A stretch of 64,000 bases of DNA from Leucobacter weissii (GTDB lineage Bacteria > Actinomycetota > Actinomycetes > Actinomycetales > Microbacteriaceae): contig NZ_JAGDYM010000010.1 of NCBI RefSeq assembly GCF_017565745.1, positions 124,001 to 188,000 on the forward strand. The letters are read 5' to 3'. Of this stretch, positions 16,901-25,868 are shown in pieces. How positions within the stretch are numbered: the stretch's first letter is position 1; each line of letters begins with the position of its first letter. The position numbers were made by a program, and so were the translations under genes. The notes under the pieces are model-generated. The model was given only the letters and a program-made list of their open reading frames with translations. It was not told where the DNA came from and did no database searches.

Positions 16901-18532
16901 ATGGAAACGCGTTCCGAGGCCGACCTCACCATTCTGTACGGCAGTCAGACGGGGAACGCGGAGTTCCTCGCCTACAACATCTCGGAAGCGGCCGCGAAGG
17001 CCGGCCTGGAGACGGAACTGCTGACGCTGAACGACGCGCTGCAGGAGAACCGGCTCTCGTGGGGACGGCTGCTGATCGTGAGCTCCACGCACGACAACGG
17101 GCACATGCCGGACAACGCCGACGCCTTCTGGCGATGGCTGCAGTCCTGCGATGGCGGCCAGTACTCCGGCCTGCCCTACGCGGTGCTGGCCATCGGCGAT
17201 TCGATGTACGACGACTTCTGCAAAGCCGGACAGGACTTCGACGGAAGGCTCGCGGAGCTCGGCGCCGTGCCCATGCTGAAGCGCATCGACTGCGATGTCG
17301 ACTTCGACATGACCTCGGGATCGTGGGTCAAGAAACTGCTGGCCTCGATCCCTGAGACCGCCCCCTGGTCGCCCGAGGGCGCCGTGCTGGTCGACGCCGC
17401 GACCGCCTCTCGGTTCGCCTCCGCGCCCGAGCCCTGGCGCACCGCGAGGCTGATCGGATCCAGGGAGCTGACCTCGCGCGGGTCGGACAGGCGCGTGCTG
17501 CACTACGACCTCGGCCTCCCGGACGACTTCGCCTATCTGCCGGGGGACTCGGTCGAGATCCTCCCCAGGAACAGCGAGCCTCTGGTGCAGGAGTGGGTGC
17601 GAGCGTTCCCGTCGGCGAACACGATCCGACTCGGCGACGAGGAGGTCCCTTTCGCCGACGCGCTGCGCGAGCGGCTCGAACTGCGGATCCCGCACATCGG
17701 GCTCGTGAACGCGCTCATCACGCGCATCGCCTCGTCCGAGGCCGCCGACCGCATCCGCGATCTGCTCGACTCGGGGGACCGGAGCGACATCGACGCCTGG
17801 TTGTGGGGACGGGACGTGCTCGACGTGGTGCAGGAGCTCGGTCTCGACCGCGACGGCGCGCAGCCCGTCATCGACGCTATGCGCCCCCTGCAGCCCCGCT
17901 CCTACTCGATCGCCTCGGGCCCGGCGGTGTCGGAGGCGGGGCTGAGCCTCACCGTCGCGTCCGTCGCGTACCGGCGCGACGGGCGCTCCCACCGCGGCGC
18001 GGGGACCTCCTTCCTGGAGTCGCTCCCGAACGACGCGGAGATCGCGCTGCGCCGGGTGGTCGCGCACGAGTTCCGGCTGCCGTCCGACGAGGCTCCGCTC
18101 ATCATGATCGGCCCCGGTGTCGGCGTAGCGCCCTTCATCGGGTTCCTCCACGAGCTCGAGGCTCGGCGCTCTCCGAACGAGACGTGGCTGTTCTTCGGGG
18201 ATCGGCAGCGAAGCACGGACTGGCTCTACGAGTCGGAGATGCGGCGCTGGCAGGAGTCCGGCGTGCTCACCAGGCTCGACCTCGCGTTCTCCCGCGACCG
18301 TGACGAGAAGCACTACGTCCAGCACGAGATCCTGACGAATGCCGAGGAGCTGAGATCCTGGATCGACCGGGGCGCGCACATCTACATCTGCGGGGACAAG
18401 AACCGCATGGCGCACGACGTGGAACGGGCACTCGTCGACGCCCTCGCCCCGGACGGGGCCGAAGCAGGGCGAGGCGAGGCGATCCTGGATTCGCTCAGGG
18501 CAGCGGGACGCTACGCGAAAGACGTGTACTGA
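16901..18532 (+). CDS. Diflavin NADPH reductase (CysJ/P450-reductase-like)
   Basis: The protein is 543 aa. An FMN flavodoxin domain (LYGSQTGNAE at 13-21, to about 150) is followed by a ferredoxin-reductase FAD/NADP part with PRSYSIAS (about 332-339), the NADP loop IGPGVGVAPFIGFL (about 404) and a terminal YICGDKNRMAHDV and RYAKDVY. CysJ, P450 reductase and NOS-type reductases share this plan. No CysI or other sulfite-assimilation gene is near, while two P450s are, so an oxygenase electron-donor role is plausible (inference). A CysJ role cannot be excluded. GGGAGG is close to the ATG. It is divergent from the permease, sharing its operator region. Confidence 0.88.
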   Translation: METRSEADLTILYGSQTGNAEFLAYNISEAAAKAGLETELLTLNDALQENRLSWGRLLIVSSTHDNGHMPDNADAFWRWLQSCDGGQYSGLPYAVLAIGDSMYDDFCKAGQDFDGRLAELGAVPMLKRIDCDVDFDMTSGSWVKKLLASIPETAPWSPEGAVLVDAATASRFASAPEPWRTARLIGSRELTSRGSDRRVLHYDLGLPDDFAYLPGDSVEILPRNSEPLVQEWVRAFPSANTIRLGDEEVPFADALRERLELRIPHIGLVNALITRIASSEAADRIRDLLDSGDRSDIDAWLWGRDVLDVVQELGLDRDGAQPVIDAMRPLQPRSYSIASGPAVSEAGLSLTVASVAYRRDGRSHRGAGTSFLESLPNDAEIALRRVVAHEFRLPSDEAPLIMIGPGVGVAPFIGFLHELEARRSPNETWLFFGDRQRSTDWLYESEMRRWQESGVLTRLDLAFSRDRDEKHYVQHEILTNAEELRSWIDRGAHIYICGDKNRMAHDVERALVDALAPDGAEAGRGEAILDSLRAAGRYAKDVY

Positions 18533-18766
18533 TGCGCCTCCCGCACCCGGTGCTCGGGCCCGGGTCCGGCGTCCGCCGCGATCCGGCCGCCCGGGATCCG
18601 GGGACACGGAAGGGCTCATCGTGAGCTCGAGAAGCAAACTGTGGAACGATTGATGCACTGTGCGGAGCCGAGCAGACGGTCGCTCAGCCGCCCCGAGACG
18701 AGTGATCGGCCTCTCCCTCGGCGTACGTGGACGTACTCCACTCGATGAAGAGGAGAGCAGGAAGCC

Positions 18767-20503
18767 GTGGATGATCCGACACCGAACGAGCAACGCGAAC
18801 GACCGGAGTTCGCGCAGCGCCGCGCGGAGCTGCTCTCCGAGCTCGTCAGGCTGTTCTCATCGGGCAAGGATCCCATCGGCCTCGCGGAGGCCGCGGTCAC
18901 CCTCACCGCCCGGGCGATCAACGCGAAGGGGGCCTTCGTCTACCTCTGGGAACCGGACCTCGAGCGTCTCGTGCTCCGCGCGGTGAGCGAGGTCGACACC
19001 GCTCTCGTGCTGAGCAGCGTCCGCATGCGACTCGGCGAGGGGATCACCGGTTGGAGCGGCCTGCATCGGAAACCGGTGGTCATCAACCGGGGGTTCAAGG
19101 ACGATCCTCGCTTTCTCGCCTTCGACGGCGTCGACGAGGACTACGCATCGGTCCTGGCGGTCCCCATCCACGAGGACGACGTGCTCTACGGCGTCTTCGC
19201 GGTCTACTCCAGCTTGGAGGACGCCTACGGAGCGGAGGAGCTGGCCATCGCGGAGGAGGTCGGCCTGCTGCTGGCGAGCGGGCTCAGGCGAGCGGGTACC
19301 GTGAGCGAGCTCGAACTCCAGTCCGCGACCGCGCGGTTCCTGATCGACCTGCCGCCCTCCTCCGGGATCTCCCTGCCGTCGGCGATCAGAGAGTGCGCGA
19401 AGCGGGTGCTCGACCTGCTGGACGCCGACGCCTGCGTCATCAACTACGTGGCGTGGATATCGCTCACCTCCGAGCCCATCGCGATCGCGGAACGCACGTC
19501 CGATCCGGAGCATCCCAAGATCTGGTTGACGCATTCCAAGCACGCCGCCCGCGACGCCGAGCAGCGCTACGAACAGGCGGACTTCGATCAGATCTCCTCC
19601 TCGCTCGGCTTCGGGATCTCGCACGGCGTGCTCACCTGCTACCGGGCTCGCCGCTTCAGCAAGGAGGAGATCGATCGGCTCAACATCCTCTCCACGCAGG
19701 TCGGAGTGCTGATCGAGAACATCGGGGTCGCCCCCAACACCGCCGCCCAGATCATGGCGCTTCTCGCCTCCGATCGCGAGGATCAGATGCTCGAGAGCCT
19801 CAACTTCCTCGGTTGGCGGGGGAACAGTTTCACACCGGTGCTGGTCCAGATCAAACGGCTCGGGGCCGACATCGAGACCTTCGGGCGGACCATCCAGGAG
19901 ACCGTGCTCGCCTCCCTCGGCTCCGAGACCCTCATCGCCCAGTCCGGCACCCTGATCGTCCTGTTCGTCCAGCACGAGCAGGGCAACGGATCGGGCGGCG
20001 CGGTCGAGCGGATCGAGCAGTGGGCCGCGCGGCTCGCCGAGCGCCTCGGCCTGAGCGCGGACATCGGCGTCGGGCAGAGCACCGCGCGGACCAACAGCAT
20101 CCGGGGGTCGCTGCTCCAGGCCCGCACGGCGCTGGCGTGGGCGAGCTTCTCATCGACGCGGAAGGCGCCCCAGATCATCGAGTACGATGCGATCGGCCCG
20201 GTCAGGAAGCTCCCGCGCCTCGTCAACGAACTCGCCCCGGAGGTGCGCGCGCTGTGCCTGCGGCTCGCGCCCCTCACCGCTCACGACCAGCGGCACGGCA
20301 CCCAGATGCTGGAAACGCTCGAATCCTATGCCCTGCACGGCGGCTCGACCACCAGCACCGCGGAGGCGCTGTTCATCCACCGGAACACGCTGCGGCAGCG
20401 CCTCTCCCGCATCGACGACCTCACCGACTCGGCGCTGAACCATGAGACCCACTGGCCTGAGGTGCTGCTGGCCGCGCGCCTCCTGGCGCTCGAGACGCGC
20501 TGA
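18767..20503 (+). CDS. GAF-domain PucR/CdaR-type transcriptional regulator
   Basis: The protein is 578 aa starting with GTG at 18767 behind AGGAGAGCAGG. An N-terminal GAF domain (about 30-165, with RLGEGITGWSGLHRKPVVI and VLAVPIHEDDVLYGVFAVYS) is followed by a second sensor-like region (about 190-320), a GGDEF-like/PucR middle part, and a C-terminal HTH_30 (about 520-575; STAEALFIHRNTLRQRLSRI). PucR-family proteins activate purine, amine or phenolic catabolic genes on binding a ligand. It is convergent with the aminotransferase and central to the two amine modules, so it is a candidate regulator of either. Confidence 0.9.
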   Translation: MDDPTPNEQRERPEFAQRRAELLSELVRLFSSGKDPIGLAEAAVTLTARAINAKGAFVYLWEPDLERLVLRAVSEVDTALVLSSVRMRLGEGITGWSGLHRKPVVINRGFKDDPRFLAFDGVDEDYASVLAVPIHEDDVLYGVFAVYSSLEDAYGAEELAIAEEVGLLLASGLRRAGTVSELELQSATARFLIDLPPSSGISLPSAIRECAKRVLDLLDADACVINYVAWISLTSEPIAIAERTSDPEHPKIWLTHSKHAARDAEQRYEQADFDQISSSLGFGISHGVLTCYRARRFSKEEIDRLNILSTQVGVLIENIGVAPNTAAQIMALLASDREDQMLESLNFLGWRGNSFTPVLVQIKRLGADIETFGRTIQETVLASLGSETLIAQSGTLIVLFVQHEQGNGSGGAVERIEQWAARLAERLGLSADIGVGQSTARTNSIRGSLLQARTALAWASFSSTRKAPQIIEYDAIGPVRKLPRLVNELAPEVRALCLRLAPLTAHDQRHGTQMLETLESYALHGGSTTSTAEALFIHRNTLRQRLSRIDDLTDSALNHETHWPEVLLAARLLALETR

Positions 20504-20546
20504 GACGGCACCGCTCCGCGCCAGGCTCGGATTCCCGCCGACCGGT

Positions 20547-21887
20547 TCAGTCGGTCCAGCGCTCGGCCTCGGGTCGCATCCCGTTCAGCGCCGCTCCGAG
20601 CAGCTCGAGCAGCAGCTCGACCTCGTCCTCGCGGATGGTCAGGGGCGGGGCGAGCATCACCGCATTGTTCAGCGGTGCGATGCCGGCGGGGTACACGATC
20701 AGTCCCTCGGCGAAGCAGAGCCGCACGAAGACGGCAGCGGCCTGATGAGCGGGGTCGGGAGGATGTCCGGTCCGCGCGTCGCGCACGAACTCGAAGCCCC
20801 AGAGCAGACCCCGCCCGCGGACGTCCGCGACGAAGGGGTGCGCCGCGGCAAGGCGCCGCAGCCCTGCCGCGAGCTGCGCCCCGCGCTCGACCGCGTTGTC
20901 GAGCACGGCGTGTGCCTCCAGGTGGTCGAGCACCGCCAGACAGGTCGCCGCTCCGAGCGGGTTGCCGGAGAAGGTGTGGCCGAACGGGGCGACGCCGCTG
21001 CCGGACGCGATCGCCTCCACCAGGTGCGTGCGCAGGAGCACGGCGGCCATCGGCGTGTAGCCGGCGCTCAGCCCCTTCCCCACCGCGAGCAGATCGGGCA
21101 CCACGCCCTCCGTCTCGCTGGCGAACCAGGCCCCGGTGCGCCCCAGCCCCGTGATGACCTCGTCGAGGATCAGGAGCACCTCGAGCCGGTCGCAGATCTC
21201 GCGCAGGCGGCGCAGGTACCCGCTCGGCGGCACCAGCACTCCGCCCGCGGCGCCGACGATCGGCTCGACGATGATCGCGGCCACGGTGCCGGGATCCGCG
21301 GCGACGATCTCGCGCTCGAAGGCCTCGGCGGCGCGCGCCGCGTAGGCCTCCTCGCTCTCTCCGGGGCGCGCGAAGCGGAACGCATGGGCCGGCGGCGCGA
21401 CCGGGAACGGGTGCAGCAGCGAACCGTAGTCCGGGCGCCGCGCCGCGTGGCCGGACATCGAGAGCGAGCCGAGCGTCATGCCGTGGTAGCTCAGCTCTCG
21501 ACCGAGCACCTTCACCTTGTGCGGTCGGCCGCGTTCCCGCCAGTGGCCCACGGCCGCGCGGATCGCGAACTCCGTCGCCTCCGAGCCGCTGTTCACGAAG
21601 AAGGCGTGGTCGAGATCCCCGGGCGCGAGGGCGGTCAGCCTCCGCGCGAGCTCTTCCGCCGGCCCATTGGTGAACTGGGTCCGATAGCTGAAGGCGACTC
21701 GCGCCGCCTGCTCCCGCATCGCCTCGGCGACCTCCCGGACCCCGTGGCCGATGCTCGCGGTCATCGCTCCGCCCGCCCCGTCGAGATAGCGACGACCCTC
21801 GTCGTCGAAGAGGAACACGCCCTCCCCGTGCGTGACCGTCGGGTAGTGCACGCCGAGGTGCTGTTTGAGCAGGGCGCTGGCCGGCAT
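20547..21887 (-). CDS. Class III pyridoxal-phosphate aminotransferase
   Basis: The protein is 446 aa. The PLP lysine lies in LLAVGKGLSAGYTPM (Lys271). Other family motifs are FVNSGSEATEFAIR, IVEPIVGAAGG and LILDEVITGLGRTG. It should transfer an omega-amino group from a diamine, an omega-amino acid or an aminoalcohol-derived substrate to a keto acid. The ATG at 21887 gives the usual N-terminus. It is the last gene of the second minus-strand module and converges on the PucR gene with a 43-bp gap. A 260-bp gap with a strong hairpin separates it from the upstream glutaminase. Confidence 0.93.
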   Translation of the reverse strand: MPASALLKQHLGVHYPTVTHGEGVFLFDDEGRRYLDGAGGAMTASIGHGVREVAEAMREQAARVAFSYRTQFTNGPAEELARRLTALAPGDLDHAFFVNSGSEATEFAIRAAVGHWRERGRPHKVKVLGRELSYHGMTLGSLSMSGHAARRPDYGSLLHPFPVAPPAHAFRFARPGESEEAYAARAAEAFEREIVAADPGTVAAIIVEPIVGAAGGVLVPPSGYLRRLREICDRLEVLLILDEVITGLGRTGAWFASETEGVVPDLLAVGKGLSAGYTPMAAVLLRTHLVEAIASGSGVAPFGHTFSGNPLGAATCLAVLDHLEAHAVLDNAVERGAQLAAGLRRLAAAHPFVADVRGRGLLWGFEFVRDARTGHPPDPAHQAAAVFVRLCFAEGLIVYPAGIAPLNNAVMLAPPLTIREDEVELLLELLGAALNGMRPEAERWTD

Positions 21888-22073
21888 GCGTGGTCTCGTT
21901 TCTCGGCTCGGGGCGCGGCGGCGGGATCCCGTCGGGGCGCACGTCCGCGCACCGCAGCCGCCTCGGCGCCTCCCGGGCGGTCGACGCTGTTCAGAGCGTA
22001 GAAGCCCCGCACGGATCAGGCAAGGGCGGAACCCCGCGGAGCCGGGAAATGCTCGCATGGTGGACTCGGCCCG

Positions 22074-22102
22074 TCGGCCCGCCCACATGGTGGGCGGGCC
22101 GA
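22074..22102 (-). terminator. Perfect 13-bp hairpin before the aminotransferase
   Basis: TCGGCCCGCCCAC-ATG-GTGGGCGGGCCGA has 13-bp arms and a 3-nt loop. It lies between the stop of the class I glutaminase gene (22148) and the aminotransferase start (21887). It may terminate or attenuate transcription, as no U-run follows. Confidence 0.5.
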
Positions 22103-22147
22103 GCGGGACGCGTGCTGCAGCCTCCGAGCCGGTGGAGCGGCCGGGTG

Positions 22148-22846
22148 TCAGAGCAGACCGGCGAAGCGTTCGGCGATGGTCTGCCAGGTCCGGCGCAGCT
22201 GCGGCTCCGCCGCCCGCACCTCCTCGACCACCTGCGCCGGGTCGAGGCCGAGCGGAGTGACGTCCTCCAGTTCCGTCCACTTCTCGGCCGCCTCGCCCAG
22301 CGCCTCGGGATGGAATTGCAGCCCCCAGGCGCGCTCCCCCAGCCGGTAGGCCTGATTGGTGCAGGCCGGGCTCGAGGCGAGCAGCTCGGCGCCCGGCGGC
22401 AGCAGATCGGATTCGAGCCAGTGCCACTGGACCACGGGCAACTCGTCGCCGAGGGAGCCGAGCAGCGGGTCGTCGTCCGCCTCCGGCAGCAGGTTCACCG
22501 AATGCAGGCCCACCTCGGGGCCCTCGGGGATCGTGCGGACGCGACCTCCCGTCGCGGTCGACAGCAGCTGCGCGCCGAGGCAGATGCCCAGCGTCGGAAG
22601 CTGCCGATCGACGGCCTCGGCGAGCAGCCCGCGCGTCGCCGGCAACCAGGGCGCCTCGCCGTCGTCGGTCGGGCCCATCGCGCCTCCCAGCACGATCAGA
22701 CCGTCGTATCCGTCGGTCGAGGCCGGCACCTCCCTCCCGGTGTCCGGCCCGACCTCGATGAGCTCGACGCCGAGATCCCGCAGCCGCTCACCGATGTGCC
22801 CGATCGGCGCGTCGCCCTCGTGCTCGACGACCAGCACCCTAGTCAT
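22148..22846 (-). CDS. Class I glutamine amidotransferase/glutaminase-like protein
   Basis: The protein is 232 aa. The nucleophile is in LGICLGAQLL (Cys89) with QFHPE (His179, Glu181), and the oxyanion region is VLGGAMGPTDDG. It belongs to the GATase1 group of stand-alone GMP-synthase-glutaminase-like proteins, not to the PuuD/C26 branch. AtdA2 of the aniline pathway, which acts on a gamma-glutamyl anilide, is of this general type. It overlaps the C26 gene by 8 bp, so both hydrolases are made together and may act on different glutamyl intermediates or guard against dead-end products (inference). Confidence 0.85.
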   Translation of the reverse strand: MTRVLVVEHEGDAPIGHIGERLRDLGVELIEVGPDTGREVPASTDGYDGLIVLGGAMGPTDDGEAPWLPATRGLLAEAVDRQLPTLGICLGAQLLSTATGGRVRTIPEGPEVGLHSVNLLPEADDDPLLGSLGDELPVVQWHWLESDLLPPGAELLASSPACTNQAYRLGERAWGLQFHPEALGEAAEKWTELEDVTPLGLDPAQVVEEVRAAEPQLRRTWQTIAERFAGLL

Positions 22847-23564
22847 TCCTCGCCTCCCTCTTCGCCCGTGCGCGATCGACCAGCCACTGGAACAGCGCCT
22901 GCTGGCGCGGATCCTCGGCTGAAGAATCCTCCGGATGCCACTGTATCGCGAGCATCTCGACGCCGGGGTCGGCGGACTCGAGCGCCTCGACCACCCCGTC
23001 CTCCGCCGTGCCGACCACCGTGAGCCCGTCGCCGACTCGGTCGATGGACTGATGATGGTAGGAGGACACCGGCAGACTCCCCACGCCCATCGCGGCGGCG
23101 AGCCGGGACTCGTCGCGGAGCGTCACCTCGTGCACGCTGTCGCGGTGCGGGCTGTCGGACGGGAGATCCTGCACCAGGGTGCCCCCGTGCTCGACGTTCA
23201 GCAGTTGGAAACCCCGGCAGATCGCGAGCACCGGCAGTCCGAGGCGCACGGCGGCCGCGAGCAGACCGGCCTCGAACTCGTCCTGCTCCGGGAAGTCCGC
23301 GGTAGCGGTGGCCTCGTGCCGGCCCTGGCCGTAACGGGCCGGGTCGACGTCCGAGCCTCCCGGCACCAGCAGTCCGTCGAAGCCGTGCAGGCGCGACTCC
23401 GGCTCACCGGGGTGCTCGGCGAAGAGCGTCAGCGGCTCGCCTCCGGCCCGGATCACCGAGCGCAGCACGGCCGCGGCGACCGCGCTGCCGTCGAAGCGGA
23501 GCCCGTGGATCCGGTTCGACCACATCCCGGTCACCGCGATGCGGGGGGCGGTCGAGGAACTCAC
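22839..23564 (-). CDS. Class C26 gamma-glutamyl hydrolase (PuuD-like), copy 2
   Basis: The protein is 241 aa with LLVPGGSDVDPARYG, nucleophile AICRGFQLLNV (Cys116), SSYHHQSIDRVG and IQWHPED (His210, Glu212). Its layout matches copy 1 and PuuD. Its stop overlaps the glutaminase start by 8 bp, and the solute-binding-like gene ends 27 bp upstream. It would release glutamate from the product chain of the GS-like ligase encoded upstream (24293). Confidence 0.9.
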   Translation of the reverse strand: MSSSTAPRIAVTGMWSNRIHGLRFDGSAVAAAVLRSVIRAGGEPLTLFAEHPGEPESRLHGFDGLLVPGGSDVDPARYGQGRHEATATADFPEQDEFEAGLLAAAVRLGLPVLAICRGFQLLNVEHGGTLVQDLPSDSPHRDSVHEVTLRDESRLAAAMGVGSLPVSSYHHQSIDRVGDGLTVVGTAEDGVVEALESADPGVEMLAIQWHPEDSSAEDPRQQALFQWLVDRARAKREARND

Positions 23565-23591
23565 GACCGCCCCTTCGGCGAGCTCCCCATG

Positions 23592-24296
23592 CTAACCGTC
23601 CCCCAGGGGGAACGCGAGCAGCGGCATCCACTCGCGCCAGACGCGTTCGAGCGAACCGTCCGCGATGACCGCGCCGAGGGCGTCGTCGATCTCCGTCCGG
23701 AGCGCGTCGTTGCCCGGGGCGACCCCGACCCCCCAGCGGTTGCGGGTCTCGACCGTGAAGGCCTCGACGAAGTCGGGATCCTCCTTGCCGAGCGGGATCA
23801 TCACCACGTCGTCGTCGACGAAGCCGTCAACCTCGCCGGAGCGGGTGGCCTCGATCATCTCGCTGAATACGTCGTCGCTGGCTCCGAAGCTCACCAGCTC
23901 GGCACCGGGGAAGGTCTCCGCGAGCTTCATGTTGGTGGAGCCGGCGATCGCACCGATGCGATACCCGGCCAGCTGCTCGGGCGCGCGCGCGGGATCGTCG
24001 GCGCGGACGATGAGCGTCTCGTTGAAGACCGCGTAGGGGCGCGAGAAGTCGACGAGCGCGGAGCGCTCCGGGGTGATCCCCTGACCGCACCACACGGCGT
24101 CGGCGTCGCCGCGGCGCACGGCCGGGATCATCTCCTCCCAGGGCAGCATGACCCACTGGATCTCGGCGCCAATCCGATCGAACACGAGCGCCGCGGCGTC
24201 GGGCTCGTAACCGGCGCGGCTGACGCCGTCGGGGCTCTTGTCGAAGAGCGGCAGGGCCGGCGAGTCGATGCAGGCGAGACGGATGATGCGGCTCAC
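23592..24296 (-). CDS. Family 3 solute-binding-like protein without signal peptide
   Basis: The protein is 234 aa and has the SBP_bac_3 pattern: GYEPDAAALVFDRIGAEI, WEEMIPAVRRGDADAVWCG, ITPERSALVDFSRPY and a late RNRWGVGVAPGND. It starts directly with the first strand (VSRIIRLACID) and has neither a signal peptide nor a lipobox. The GTG at 24296 is fixed by a GTGA overlap with the GS-like gene. No ABC permease or ATPase is near. It may be a cytosolic ligand binder or an enzyme, since some family members are dehydratases. Its function is unknown. Confidence 0.75.
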   Translation of the reverse strand: MSRIIRLACIDSPALPLFDKSPDGVSRAGYEPDAAALVFDRIGAEIQWVMLPWEEMIPAVRRGDADAVWCGQGITPERSALVDFSRPYAVFNETLIVRADDPARAPEQLAGYRIGAIAGSTNMKLAETFPGAELVSFGASDDVFSEMIEATRSGEVDGFVDDDVVMIPLGKEDPDFVEAFTVETRNRWGVGVAPGNDALRTEIDDALGAVIADGSLERVWREWMPLLAFPLGDG

Positions 24297-25777
24297 GGGA
24301 TCGCCTCCCAGTACTGCTCGCGCTCCCACTCGGTGATGTGGCCGCAGTAGCGGCCCCAGTCGTCCCGCCGCAGCTGCAACAGGATGCGGCTCAGCTCTTC
24401 GGGCATCGCACCCGTGAGGTAGTCGTCGGCCTCGAAGGCCTCGATCGCGGCTCCCAGGGTGTTCGGGATGGCCGCGGAGCGGATCGCCTCGCTCGGCTCG
24501 CCCGGCTCGCCGGGATCGATCCGAGCGTCGAGACCGTGCTCGACCGCCGCCAGCAGGAAGAGGTGGGAGAGGTAGGGGTTCACGCTCGCGTCGGGCAGGC
24601 GGTACTCCATCCGGCCGTTCGCGGAGATGCGGATCGCGACGCCTCGGGTGTCGAGGCCCCAGTCGGCGCCGGACGGAGCGAACTGCCCGGCGTCCCAGAA
24701 CCGCTTGTAGGAGTTCACCGTCGGTCCCATCGCGACCATCGATCCGGGCGCGTGGAGCAGCATGCCGCCGATGGCGTGCCGTGCGATATCGGTGGCGTGC
24801 AGTTCGACCCGGCCGTCCTCGACCACGTTCTCCTCACCGCGCCAGAGACTCAGGTTGTGGTGGCAGCCGTTGCCCATCTTGCCCGTGTAGGGCTTGGGCA
24901 TGAAGCTCGCCTCCAGGCCGAGCTCTCGCGCCACCTGCTTGCAGATCTGGCGGTAGGTGGTCATGCGCTCCGCGGTGCGCTCCGAGCGGTCGTAGTCCCA
25001 GTTCAGCTCGATCTGGCCGTCGTCCTCGTAGTCGCCCTGGATCATGCTGAAGCCGAGCGCCTGCCCGTAGGAGATCACCCTCTTGTAGACGGGGCGCATC
25101 TTCTCGAGGTTCTCCACCTGGTACGCGGGGCTCTGGTCCGCTTTGGCGATCACCTCGATGCCCGGTCCCTCCCAGCTCATCTCGGGCTCCAGCCCGCTGC
25201 GGAGCTCGAGGCCGGTGCGCTCGGTGAAGGAGCGGTGCGCCGCGATGAACAGCGCCCGCGTGTCGAGCGGGATCATCCGCCCGCCGGCCGCCCCCAGATG
25301 CGGCGGATCGTAGGCGGTGCAGAACACCCGGCCGACCTCCGGATCCCAGGGCAGCACCTGGAAGGTCTCGGGTTCGGGCAGCCCCCAGAACTCGTGCGCG
25401 TCCACGCCGCCGCCGATGAGCTCGCCCTCCCGGCTCGTCTGCAGGTCGGTCAGGGCGGTCCGATGGAACGCGATGCCCTTGCGCAGCATCCGCTCGTAGT
25501 GCACCGCCGGCACGACCTTCGCGACCGTGCGGCTGCCGAGCGTCGGCAGCATGTAGTAGATGTACTTGACCCCGCTCTCGCGGATCTTCTCGCCGAACGC
25601 CTCCACGTTCTCCCGGCGCGTGTTCGCCTCCCGGTGCCGCTCGAAGGCGGTGTCGTCGGCGATGATCTCGCGCAGCGAGGCGCCGAAGCTGCCGCCGGTG
25701 ATGAGATCGGCGCTGCCGGGACCGGTGCCGGCGAGGTCGGGCGCGCGCTCCTCGGGCGCGGTCAACAAACTGGTCAT
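24293..25777 (-). CDS. Glutamine-synthetase-like gamma-glutamyl-amine ligase, copy 2
   Basis: The protein is 494 aa, distinct from copy 1 and with a longer N-terminus. GS motifs are GLEPEMSWEG (metal Glu), DDGQIELNWDY, MGNGCHHNLSLW (metal/ATP His region) and RMEYRLPDASVNPYL. It is expected to use ATP and glutamate with an amine acceptor. GAGAGGAA precedes the ATG. It is followed by the SBP-like and hydrolase genes and preceded, after 91 bp, by a P450, mirroring the ligase-hydrolase-P450 set of the first module. Confidence 0.85.
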   Translation of the reverse strand: MTSLLTAPEERAPDLAGTGPGSADLITGGSFGASLREIIADDTAFERHREANTRRENVEAFGEKIRESGVKYIYYMLPTLGSRTVAKVVPAVHYERMLRKGIAFHRTALTDLQTSREGELIGGGVDAHEFWGLPEPETFQVLPWDPEVGRVFCTAYDPPHLGAAGGRMIPLDTRALFIAAHRSFTERTGLELRSGLEPEMSWEGPGIEVIAKADQSPAYQVENLEKMRPVYKRVISYGQALGFSMIQGDYEDDGQIELNWDYDRSERTAERMTTYRQICKQVARELGLEASFMPKPYTGKMGNGCHHNLSLWRGEENVVEDGRVELHATDIARHAIGGMLLHAPGSMVAMGPTVNSYKRFWDAGQFAPSGADWGLDTRGVAIRISANGRMEYRLPDASVNPYLSHLFLLAAVEHGLDARIDPGEPGEPSEAIRSAAIPNTLGAAIEAFEADDYLTGAMPEELSRILLQLRRDDWGRYCGHITEWEREQYWEAIP

Positions 25778-25868
25778 CTGGGGTTCCTCTCTTGATGTCG
25801 GGCAGCACTGCCCGTGGGAGTTCTGCGGATCATGGCCGGAGCGCGACGCGCGCGCACCGCGGGCGTCG

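Noticed and set aside
16901-18532. Assignment as sulfite reductase CysJ with gene symbol
   Set aside because: Domain plan alone cannot separate CysJ from P450-reductase-like enzymes, and no sulfite-assimilation gene is nearby. It is left as a diflavin reductase.
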